Below the pieces are notes generated by a model. That model was not told the origin of the DNA. It did no database searches and saw only the letters and a list, made by a program, of their open reading frames with translations. From NCBI GenBank assembly GCA_022545875.1, contig JAKEIF010000281.1:1-12868 (forward strand): 12,868 bases of DNA, given 5' to 3'. A program made the position numbers and the translations under genes. The stretch comes from Nitrososphaera sp. (GTDB lineage Archaea > Thermoproteota > Nitrososphaeria > Nitrososphaerales > Nitrososphaeraceae). Within the stretch, counting starts at the first letter, position 1; each line of letters begins with the position of its first letter. Below, in pieces: positions 1-5,815 of this stretch.

Positions 1-71
1 ATAGGTCAGACCAGCCCCGTCAGGTAAAGCAATTGCTATCAGGCTTCAAATCAGCGATCAGAAAATTAAGC

Positions 72-90
72 AATTTATCGTCTATAATCC
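72..90 (+). promoter_or_regulatory. Candidate TATA element for the 40-residue ORF
   Basis: An AT-rich stretch containing TTTATCGTCTATAATCC lies 30-45 bp before the ATG at 119. Archaeal TATA boxes sit about 25 bp before the transcript start, so initiation near 105-112 would give a leader of roughly 10 nt. This is judged by eye only; the match to an archaeal TATA/BRE consensus is moderate. Confidence 0.3.
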
Positions 91-118
91 ATTAAAGCCA
101 TGCTGCGCTGCAAAGCCC

Positions 119-241
119 ATGACAGAAAGAGAGTACAAAGAGAAAGTAAAGAGTGATGACGACGAAAAGAAAGTTGAACGCGAGTTCAAAGATGAATTCG
201 GCAACAAGGTAAAGGAAAAGCACGAAGTGAAGCTTGACTAA
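119..241 (+). CDS. Small highly charged hypothetical protein (40 aa)
   Basis: ATG at 119 opens a 40-codon frame ending in TAA at 239-241. The product begins MTEREYKEKV and ends KEKHEVKLD. More than half of its residues are Lys, Arg, Glu or Asp; it has no Cys and no hydrophobic run, so it should be soluble and either helical or disordered. I recognise no family. The frame is also open upstream to position 5 (stop TAG at 2-4), but that extension has no Met and unrelated composition, so the ATG after a TATA-like element is the better start. It converges with the SIMPL gene across a terminator region. The strongly biased composition and the following T-run support coding; the short length keeps this tentative. 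Confidence 0.5.
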   Translation: MTEREYKEKVKSDDDEKKVEREFKDEFGNKVKEKHEVKLD

Positions 242-307
242 GCTTCCTATTTTTTATTTTATCACCATCATTAAAGAAAAGAGATGTAGGAAGAGTTGCT
301 TCCTATT
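242..307. terminator. Convergent terminator region with three CTTCCTA units
   Basis: GCTTCCTATT occurs at 242-251 and again at 298-307, and its complement core TAGGAAG lies between them at 287-293. On the minus strand the SIMPL stop codon begins a perfect hairpin: TAGGAAG (305-299), loop CAACT, CTTCCTA (293-287), followed by a T-rich CTCTTTTCTTT tract. On the plus strand the small ORF runs into TTTTTTATTTT at 250-260. T-tracts terminate archaeal transcription; the added perfect stem makes the minus-strand terminator convincing. Confidence 0.6.
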
Positions 308-1160
308 GTGCAGCTACGATGTCGCTTAAATAGTAAATGACATTTATCGTCGTTGACACTTGCTGTTCGCCGGGTAGCAGAGCTGTTTGTGCGGCGGCGA
401 AGTCACCCTCAGAAGCAGTCCTTCCATAGTAGACGGGGAAGTGGACTTCATTCAGGTTTATGGAGTGAACTCCTGACACCGTATGGCCAACTGCGTCTGC
501 TGCCAATTCCGCCCTTTGCCTGGCATTATCTATCGCGTCCCTGATGAGGCCGCTGCGGATCTCTTCTTGCAGTTCGTCGGATGTGAAGAAGTATGCGGAG
601 TTGACAGTATTTGCGCCTGCCGATACAGCTGCATCAATTGCTTCGCCTGCATTAACGCTTGTCGAGTTCACATTGAGTGTTATTGTAACACTATTGGATG
701 CTCCATATCCCACTATCGTCTGCTTTGGCATACATTCAGGTGGTGGAGGATAGATCTCTATGCAGGGCTGCATGGGCTCCCTGTATTCGTAGATAGGGTA
801 CACATTGAAGCTGCTGGTGGCGAGCTCGTTCTCTTCGATGCCTAGGTTTCTTAGTGCGGAGACTACCTGATCCATTGCGTCGGCGTTGCTAGACACGGCC
901 TCACTTGCTGTTGTTCCGTTGGTTTCCACTCCGACATTCACAGATACTCTGTCGGGCTGCACGCTTTGTGACGCTGTTCCCGTAGTCGCTACAGTCGATC
1001 TTGGCAAGTTTGTGTAATTCGTGCCGGGCAGCACGAGTCCGCTTTCCTGGGCGCTTGCCGCTACGGATAGCAACCCGCCTAACAAAGCTGTTGCTAGCAG
1101 TCCTGCAGCCGTGATAGTTGAGTACAAGAATACTTGGGTGTTTCCTTCTGAGAATACCAT
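303..1160 (-). CDS. Secreted SIMPL-domain (DUF541) protein
   Basis: A SIMPL/DUF541-family protein (related to E. coli YggE and bacterial BP26 periplasmic proteins), whose exact role is unclear; bacterial members are linked to stress tolerance. From the preferred ATG at 1160 it has 285 residues: a hydrophobic signal segment (about residues 11-35) ending in an AASA-QE cleavage-like site, then one SIMPL domain to the end. The domain shows the usual TTGTASQSVQPDRVSVNVGV first strand, a helix with A/N-rich repeats, and a closing PGEQQVSTTINVIYYL strand. A frame start 10 codons upstream (1190, MFCFQYRSSK) would delay the signal peptide and is less likely. TAGATAATG at about 1189-1197 (minus strand) could be the TATA box for the 1160 start. 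A Pro-rich loop with two Cys (143 and 153 in the longer frame) may carry a disulfide. Probably exported or membrane-tethered. Family assignment is firm; function is not. Confidence 0.85.
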   Translation of the reverse strand: MVFSEGNTQVFLYSTITAAGLLATALLGGLLSVAASAQESGLVLPGTNYTNLPRSTVATTGTASQSVQPDRVSVNVGVETNGTTASEAVSSNADAMDQVVSALRNLGIEENELATSSFNVYPIYEYREPMQPCIEIYPPPPECMPKQTIVGYGASNSVTITLNVNSTSVNAGEAIDAAVSAGANTVNSAYFFTSDELQEEIRSGLIRDAIDNARQRAELAADAVGHTVSGVHSINLNEVHFPVYYGRTASEGDFAAAQTALLPGEQQVSTTINVIYYLSDIVAAQ

Positions 1161-1316
1161 TTTGCTCGACCGGTACTGGAAACAAAACATTATCTAGGTT
1201 TACGTTTCACGGCCATAACAAAGAAACAAGTAGCCATGTCTTCAAGTTTGAGACTCTGCAGGTCGCTTGTTCATCCACATTTGGTGTGCTTGCATTATTA
1301 CCGGCGGTGCCCAGAC

Positions 1317-2402
1317 TTATCTCGCCATCGCCAGGTTCACCTTTGAGAGAAACGCTTCCTGCGACAAGGGCTTTCTGATGATGCTACTCCTTTCCACTTC
1401 GGGCAGCATGCTTGATACCTCCTCGACTATGTCATGAGCCGTGACTAGCAGGATGTGCAGCTCGTGGTCGAGTGACTTTAGAATACGGGTCAGCTGTATG
1501 CCGTTTAGCTTGGGCATCCTAATGTCGGCGACTACAAGATTGTAGTATCCACTGTTTTTCGCAAGGAACTGCCGCAACGCCTCGAGAGAATCCGTAAACG
1601 ATTCAACGTCAATTGCCCGGGCAGATCCGAGCATTGTAACAAGAGTCATGAGGACATCCGGCTCGTCGTCAACTATCATCACCCTGTACCTTGCGTTCTG
1701 GTCGGAATCACGTCTCATTGGCTCGCTGTTGATCACCGGCTCATGTCTGCGTGTCACAGAGAAAACAGGGTAGGCGCACTTTAGCCCAACAGAGTATTCG
1801 CCAATTTGTTCAAAGCGGTAAAGGTGACTTGATTTGACAGGAGGGCTGTTTGTGATAATTTCGTGCAGGTCACTCCCGACGACAAGGCTGTTCGACTTTG
1901 CTATACCATTAATCTTTGAACAGAGGTTCATCGTGGGTCCAATCAGGTCATACTCGCTGGATGTCTTTGATTTTGCCAGCTCAACAGATCCATAGTCGGC
2001 ACTTACCCTGTAATTTATTGGGGGGAGCCCTTCCTGCTTTGCCAGAGAGTTTATGGCGATGTGTGCGTCGCAGATGTCAAGGCAGCAGTCCAATGATCGC
2101 TTCAGCGCAATGTGATCCATGGTATTGGCAGTCTGTGGAAAGTACAGGATTATGCAGTCCCCAGCGTTCTTTATGATCTTGGCCCCGGATTCTCGAGCCA
2201 CAGATGCTATTGCATTTATGAACAATGAATAATATTTTCTGACCCCGTCTGGCCCAAGGTTTCGGGATGCGATCTCTGTCGAGTTGACCATGTCTACAAA
2301 TGACACAAAATACTGTTGAGAGCGGTCCAGAAAGCGTATTTCATCTTCAGTTTTCCTCACAAAAGCTAGACCGACGGGATCCCGTCTGCCCTGATATTCC
2401 AT
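1317..2402 (-). CDS. Class III nucleotidyl cyclase fused to a C-terminal receiver domain
   Basis: Predicted cytosolic 361-residue signalling enzyme. Residues about 30-215 form a class III adenylate/guanylate cyclase domain: VSFVDMVNST carries metal Asp37, KNAGDCIILYF carries the second metal Asp82 with Lys78 at the adenine-recognition position, and DLIGPTMNLCSKI carries Asp152 and Asn159. The Lys/Asp pair suggests ATP rather than GTP. The position normally held by the transition-state Arg is Lys163, so activity may be reduced or altered. Residues about 238-357 are a CheY-like receiver: DD at 245-246, phosphoacceptor Asp293 in VVADIRMP, Thr321 and Lys344-Pro345 all present. Receiver domains usually precede their output domain; here the order is reversed. 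No membrane segment. The gene is monocistronic with its own TATA box. cAMP synthesis is inferred from family, not shown. Which kinase phosphorylates it is unknown; the only one in this window is at 5816-7627. Confidence 0.87.
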   Translation of the reverse strand: MEYQGRRDPVGLAFVRKTEDEIRFLDRSQQYFVSFVDMVNSTEIASRNLGPDGVRKYYSLFINAIASVARESGAKIIKNAGDCIILYFPQTANTMDHIALKRSLDCCLDICDAHIAINSLAKQEGLPPINYRVSADYGSVELAKSKTSSEYDLIGPTMNLCSKINGIAKSNSLVVGSDLHEIITNSPPVKSSHLYRFEQIGEYSVGLKCAYPVFSVTRRHEPVINSEPMRRDSDQNARYRVMIVDDEPDVLMTLVTMLGSARAIDVESFTDSLEALRQFLAKNSGYYNLVVADIRMPKLNGIQLTRILKSLDHELHILLVTAHDIVEEVSSMLPEVERSSIIRKPLSQEAFLSKVNLAMAR

Positions 2403-2444
2403 GCCGGCTTATCGCCGCGTAATGCTTTAAGAGTTTAGCTGATT

Positions 2445-2453
2445 CTTTATATC
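2445..2453 (-). promoter_or_regulatory. TATA box of the cyclase-receiver gene
   Basis: On the minus strand GATATAAAG lies about 45 bp before the ATG at 2402. With archaeal spacing the transcript would begin near 2421, giving a leader of about 20 nt. It is the clearest TATA-like element in the 153-bp gap between this gene and the TRAM gene. Confidence 0.55.
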
Positions 2454-2555
2454 AATGCAATTTATTCTAGTCAAATTGAATCCCAGTCGCCGCCTTGACT
2501 TTTGCGATTAGCCCATATACCTGTCGTTGTTGACGGCTTCTCACATGGACGAAGT

Positions 2556-2927
2556 CTACTCGGGGGGCTTTTCCTCGTCGCTCTTGTAGTCCTGCAGCTC
2601 CGGCTTTTCTGCTTCCGTCACTGCGGGAGCAACATCAGACTTGCTCTGAGATGCTTCCTCGGCTGCTCCGCCGCCTGAAACAATTTCCGCTGTGGCGAAC
2701 CTTGCTCCGACGTTTGTTATTCTGACTTTTGTCTTTTGGCCCACCCGGCCGCCCTTTACAAAAATCACAAAACCCTGTATTCGCGCGATCCCGTCTCCCT
2801 GTCTACTGATCTCTGCAATCTCTACATCGTATTCTTTTCCCGATTCTACTGGTTTCGGACCTCCGAAGCCCCGTTGGCCACCAAAGCGTCCCCCACCACC
2901 ATAACTTCGTTCTCTGCCGTAAGACAT
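2556..2927 (-). CDS. TRAM-domain RNA-binding protein with Gly/Arg-rich N-terminus
   Basis: A 123-residue protein in three parts. Residues 1-24 are rich in Gly, Arg and aromatic residues (YGRERSYGGGGRFGGQRGFG), an RGG-like RNA-binding segment. Residues about 26-84 form a TRAM beta-barrel: GKEYDVEIAEISRQGDGIAR, then GFVIFVKGGRVGQ and KVRITNVGARFATAEIV, with the conserved GDGIAR and GFVIFV signatures. Residues about 85-123 are an acidic, Lys/Glu/Pro-rich disordered tail. Stand-alone TRAM proteins are typical of archaea, where some act as cold-induced RNA chaperones and transcription or structure modulators; that role is inferred. ATG at 2927 is the only sensible start. A TTTAATTG element about 35 bp upstream (near 2957-2964, minus strand) may be its TATA box. 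The domain call is secure; the flanking tails are the less usual part. Confidence 0.9.
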   Translation of the reverse strand: MSYGRERSYGGGGRFGGQRGFGGPKPVESGKEYDVEIAEISRQGDGIARIQGFVIFVKGGRVGQKTKVRITNVGARFATAEIVSGGGAAEEASQSKSDVAPAVTEAEKPELQDYKSDEEKPPE

Positions 2928-3081
2928 AATGACTTCAACTTCTAAGGTTTGTCATGCCAATTAAACATGAGTACATTTAGCCACTAGTTTTTGTTATAGC
3001 TGATTCGTCTGTTGAGTCGCTATTGCCACGGAAGCGTCAGAACTTTCCTTGGTTCCTTCAATGCGAGCAGCTCAGGTTAGA

Positions 3082-3483
3082 TCAGGCAACTGCCTTTGCC
3101 ACTTTGTAAAGAGTCCGAGCAGAAAAGACTGCGGCCTTCAGTGCGGGCGACCCGGCAGCTATGCTATTGAGAGCATCCAGTGCTCTGTTCCGCACCATCT
3201 CGACGAGTCCTTCGAGTGGTGATCGCGCCTTCTCCAGCGCGGAGACACCTTCAGGCGTGATAGTACAGAATTCACGTGAAAAAAAGTAAAATCTGCGCCT
3301 CCTAACTATCTCCAGATAGCCTTTCAAAATGAGATCGGTAATGACAGGGGACAGCACTAGCGCGTCAATTTCGACTACCTTGGATATCTTTTTTTCTGTC
3401 TGAGATTTCGGCTTGATGAATTTAAGAATGCGCATCTCCACAGGATTGAGCAAGATAGCGTGACTGCCACTGGTCTCAAACAT
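3082..3483 (-). CDS. Winged-helix DNA-binding protein
   Basis: A 133-residue, Lys/Arg-rich, probably cytosolic protein. Residues about 12-85 fit a winged helix-turn-helix: LNPVEMRILKFI (helix 1), KKISKVVEIDALVLSPVITDLILKGYLEI (helix-turn-helix) and RRRRFYFFSREFCTITPEGVSAL (basic wing plus the ITPEG segment seen in MarR/PadR-like regulators). The remaining C-terminal part is a helix with AVFSARTLYKVAKAVA at the end, possibly for dimerisation. No metal-binding or ligand domain is visible. The start at 3483 sits 90 bp from the divergent dehydrogenase gene, so it may regulate that gene, itself, or both from the shared spacer; this is inference from arrangement only. Exact family (MarR, PadR or archaeal wHTH) cannot be fixed by eye. 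Confidence 0.72.
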   Translation of the reverse strand: MFETSGSHAILLNPVEMRILKFIKPKSQTEKKISKVVEIDALVLSPVITDLILKGYLEIVRRRRFYFFSREFCTITPEGVSALEKARSPLEGLVEMVRNRALDALNSIAAGSPALKAAVFSARTLYKVAKAVA

Positions 3484-3573
3484 TGGTCTGCATTATGCGA
3501 TTCTGACTAATGACTATTTCTCTGATACAGCATGCAAGCTTGGCTTGCCCAGCCTGCCAGCCATCAGAGTTAA

Positions 3574-4578
3574 ATGAGGATTACCTTGAGACTCAGGTTA
3601 GGCAATTTGAAGATAAAGGTAACCATGCGATCGCTGTCGTTTCTGGAAATCCTAGACAGCAAGTTAGAGCCGCACGGGCTTGTCTCAGAGATAGTGGATA
3701 TGGAAAAACCTCTACCGCCACAACTCTCCGACGCGGAGGTGCTGGTGAATGGCACAAGCAGAATAGACTCTACTATTGTAAATGCATCTCCTGACCTAAA
3801 GCTCATACACCAAGCCGGAATAGGATATGACAACATTGACGTCCCATACTGCACCGCAAAATCGATCTATGTTGCAAACGTGCCGCTTGCAAATTCAACT
3901 TCTGTCGCGGAACATACCTTGTTTTTGATGATACTCCTCGCAAAAAATACGCAGTCCTCGGGACGAAGCGTAGCAAAGAGAAGAAACCCAAGATCGATGG
4001 GAATAGAACTGTATGGCAAGACTCTCCTTGTGGTGGGACTTGGCGCGTCGGGAATTGAAGTCGCAAGGAGGGCCAAGGCGTTTGGCATGAACGTAATCTC
4101 TGTAACGAAGGACCCTGTGAGTGCCAAGCCGGGTCGTGAAAGGTCCTTCTTTGCGGATGAAGTCAAAGACCCCGCCGCACTACACGAATGCATCCCACGG
4201 GCGGACTTTGTTTCCCTCCACGTTCCGCTTAACGATGAGACACGAGGGCTAATTGATGAAAAGGCGCTGGCTTTGATGAAACCCTCGGCCTATCTGGTAA
4301 ATGTTGCGCGGGCTCCGGTAGTCGACAGGGATGCGATCTATTCCTGTCTAAGTGAAAGGAAAATTGCAGGCGCTGCTTTTGACGTATTTTGGGAGGAGCC
4401 GGCTGACGCGGAGGACAGACTACTTCAGCTGGATAATTTTGTCCTGACTCCGCACGTTGCCGGATGGACCAAGGAATCTGTGGAGGCAATAGCAGGAGTA
4501 ATCGCTTCAAATATTGCCAGAGTCTCAGAAGGGAAGTCTCCACTTACGCTGGTAAATACCGAACTTTTGGCAAGGTAG
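3574..4578 (+). CDS. D-isomer-specific 2-hydroxyacid dehydrogenase
   Basis: NAD(P)-dependent oxidoreductase of the phosphoglycerate/glycerate/lactate dehydrogenase family, interconverting a 2-keto acid and its D-2-hydroxy acid in the cytosol. The 334-residue frame has family length. Substrate-domain signature QAGIGYDNIDV is at about 80-90; the Rossmann loop GLGASG is at 155-160; the catalytic set is Arg246 (NVARAP), Glu275 (FWEEP) and His294 (TPHVAG). After the second Rossmann strand the usual ribose-binding Asp is replaced by Thr178-Lys179, which points to NADP(H), as in hydroxypyruvate/glyoxylate reductases. It lacks the C-terminal ACT domain of many SerA proteins. The start is uncertain: ATG at 3574, or TTG at 3586 with GAGG placed 6 nt before it, or ATG at 3625; the first strand (KIKVTM) favours one of the first two. 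Substrate cannot be told from sequence. Confidence 0.9.
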   Translation: MRITLRLRLGNLKIKVTMRSLSFLEILDSKLEPHGLVSEIVDMEKPLPPQLSDAEVLVNGTSRIDSTIVNASPDLKLIHQAGIGYDNIDVPYCTAKSIYVANVPLANSTSVAEHTLFLMILLAKNTQSSGRSVAKRRNPRSMGIELYGKTLLVVGLGASGIEVARRAKAFGMNVISVTKDPVSAKPGRERSFFADEVKDPAALHECIPRADFVSLHVPLNDETRGLIDEKALALMKPSAYLVNVARAPVVDRDAIYSCLSERKIAGAAFDVFWEEPADAEDRLLQLDNFVLTPHVAGWTKESVEAIAGVIASNIARVSEGKSPLTLVNTELLAR

Positions 4579-4625
4579 CCGTTGCTCTGCCGTGGGCGGA
4601 CCCATCTGTTATGCGATTCGAGCGG

Positions 4626-4631
4626 TTTTTT
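4626..4631 (+). terminator. T-run terminator of the dehydrogenase gene
   Basis: GCGGTTTTTTCC lies about 50 bp after the dehydrogenase stop and just before the next TATA box. Archaeal RNA polymerase stops at such T6 tracts without needing a hairpin, and no strong stem is visible here. Confidence 0.4.
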
Positions 4632-4643
4632 CCTAAACTCCAC

Positions 4644-4652
4644 TTAAATATC
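4644..4652 (+). promoter_or_regulatory. TATA box of the BMP-family gene
   Basis: TTAAATATC is centred near 4648. Usual spacing places the transcript start near 4672-4676, which lies after the ATG at 4669 but before the in-frame ATG at 4681. This element therefore favours the second Met as the true start with an almost leaderless mRNA. Confidence 0.5.
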
Positions 4653-4668
4653 CGTAACACGGGATCAA

Positions 4669-5742
4669 ATGTCAATTGCTATGCTGACAGCCACTAGGAA
4701 GCAGGCAATGATATGGGGACTCATTGCAGCCGTCGCGTCTTTGGTCCTAGTTGGCGTCGTCTCATCTGCGGGATTCAATTCACCAAGAAACTCGAGTGTG
4801 CCGCTGCAATCGCTCAGGGTTGCCGTGCTAACCGATGCCTTGTTTGACGATGGAGGCTGGGGCTCGGCTTCGTCGGACGCTGCGGATATGATTCGCAACA
4901 AGTATGATATTGAAGTCGTCGCAGAGGACAACGTCAGCATTGCAGATATCGAGGCGACGCTGGAGCGCTATGCAGAAGCAAAATTCGATCTGATAATAGC
5001 ACATGGCGTCCAGTGGGGCGACCCTTCGGTAAGGGTGGGACAGCAATTTCGGGATGTCAAGATTGTCGTCTTCACCGGCCTAGTCGAGTCACAGAACGTC
5101 GCGTCTATCTTCCCAAAGCAGCAGGAGGGATCTTTTCTGCTCGGCGCGCTCGCTGGGATGATGACAAAGACCGGCGTCGTAGCGTACGTCGGAGGGGAAG
5201 AGTACCCAAACGTCATCAACGTCTTTGAAGGGTTCAAACATGGCGCCAAAACAGCTAATCCGGATGTAAGAATAGTCGGCACGTATCTGAATGACTGGGA
5301 TAATCCGCCGAAAGGAAAAGAGGTGGCCACCTCGCTTATCAGGCAGCAGAATGCGGATGTTGTCTTCCATGTCGCTGATTCCTCAGGCCGCGGGGTGATA
5401 GAGGCCGCCGAACATGAGGGCGTCTATGCGCTCGGTGCAGTGCAGGACCAAAACCTGCTGGCTCCCAAGGCAGTATTGTCTTCGTTTGTGCTCGACGTTG
5501 ACAAAGCATATGACAGCGCGGTACAAAGTGTCGTGAACGGTACGTTTGAAGGAAGGATCGCAAGACCCGGAATTGAGCCCTTCAAGAACGCACCCGGCGA
5601 TGGCATCGTATACATTGCGCCGTTTCATTCCTTGGATGCGGAAATTCCATCGAATGTCAAGTCAAGATTGAATGTGCTCACGTCAGATCTCCTTGACGAA
5701 CGATTGGTGGTGCCTGAGAGGCTTGAAGCTGGAGTCCAATAG
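4669..5742 (+). CDS. BMP-family extracytoplasmic ligand-binding protein
   Basis: A 357-residue member of the Bmp/PnrA family of ABC-type substrate-binding proteins, which bind nucleosides or related small molecules outside the membrane. Residues about 14-35 (AMIWGLIAAVASLVLVGVVS) form an export signal or anchor; no lipobox Cys follows, so it is not a lipoprotein. The binding fold runs from LRVAVLTDALFDDGGWGSAS (about 49-68) through DLIIAHGVQWGDP, KIVVFTG, the family signature KQQEGSFLLGALAGMMT (about 150-166), GVVAYVGG, VFEGFKHGAK and GAVQDQN. No permease or ATPase gene is nearby; a Cache histidine kinase follows after 73 bp, suggesting a sensory partnership. Two starts compete: ATG 4669 and ATG 4681, the latter favoured by TATA spacing. 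Family is clear; the ligand is not, since the usual DxDQ pocket motif reads VQDQ. Confidence 0.88.
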   Translation: MSIAMLTATRKQAMIWGLIAAVASLVLVGVVSSAGFNSPRNSSVPLQSLRVAVLTDALFDDGGWGSASSDAADMIRNKYDIEVVAEDNVSIADIEATLERYAEAKFDLIIAHGVQWGDPSVRVGQQFRDVKIVVFTGLVESQNVASIFPKQQEGSFLLGALAGMMTKTGVVAYVGGEEYPNVINVFEGFKHGAKTANPDVRIVGTYLNDWDNPPKGKEVATSLIRQQNADVVFHVADSSGRGVIEAAEHEGVYALGAVQDQNLLAPKAVLSSFVLDVDKAYDSAVQSVVNGTFEGRIARPGIEPFKNAPGDGIVYIAPFHSLDAEIPSNVKSRLNVLTSDLLDERLVVPERLEAGVQ

Positions 5743-5755
5743 CCCTGTGCGACAA

Positions 5756-5772
5756 GTTCTAGAACATTTTTT
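5756..5772 (+). promoter_or_regulatory. 10-bp palindrome plus T-run between BMP and kinase genes
   Basis: GTTCTAGAAC at 5756-5765 is a perfect palindrome with no spacer, followed by a T6 run (5767-5772) and then the kinase TATA box. The T-run may end BMP transcription. The palindrome has no loop, so it suits a protein-binding site better than an RNA hairpin. A role in regulating the kinase is inference from position. Confidence 0.35.
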
Positions 5773-5780
5773 CAGTGAAA

Positions 5781-5789
5781 CTTAATTAC
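5781..5789 (+). promoter_or_regulatory. Candidate TATA box of the histidine kinase gene
   Basis: CTTAATTAC is centred near 5785, about 31 bp before the TTG start at 5816. It predicts a leader of only about 5 nt and would let the kinase be expressed apart from the BMP gene. GAGG at 5805-5808 is also suitably placed as a ribosome-binding site if the mRNA is longer. Confidence 0.4.
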
Positions 5790-5815
5790 AAAGGGGGATC
5801 AACAGAGGTCTGCCC

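Noticed and set aside
3530..3544. GCATGCAAGCTTGGC matches the SphI-HindIII end of the pUC polylinker.
   Set aside because: Only 15 bases agree and the flanks diverge from vector at once. It lies in a normal divergent spacer, so coincidence is more likely than vector contamination.
3510..3794. 94-codon frame overlapping the start of the dehydrogenase in another frame.
   Set aside because: The dehydrogenase frame carries a full conserved protein over the same bases; this is its shadow.
4610..4632. GATTCGAGC resembling a tRNA T-loop.
   Set aside because: No matching acceptor, D or anticodon arms can be folded upstream; it is the 3' tail of the dehydrogenase transcript.
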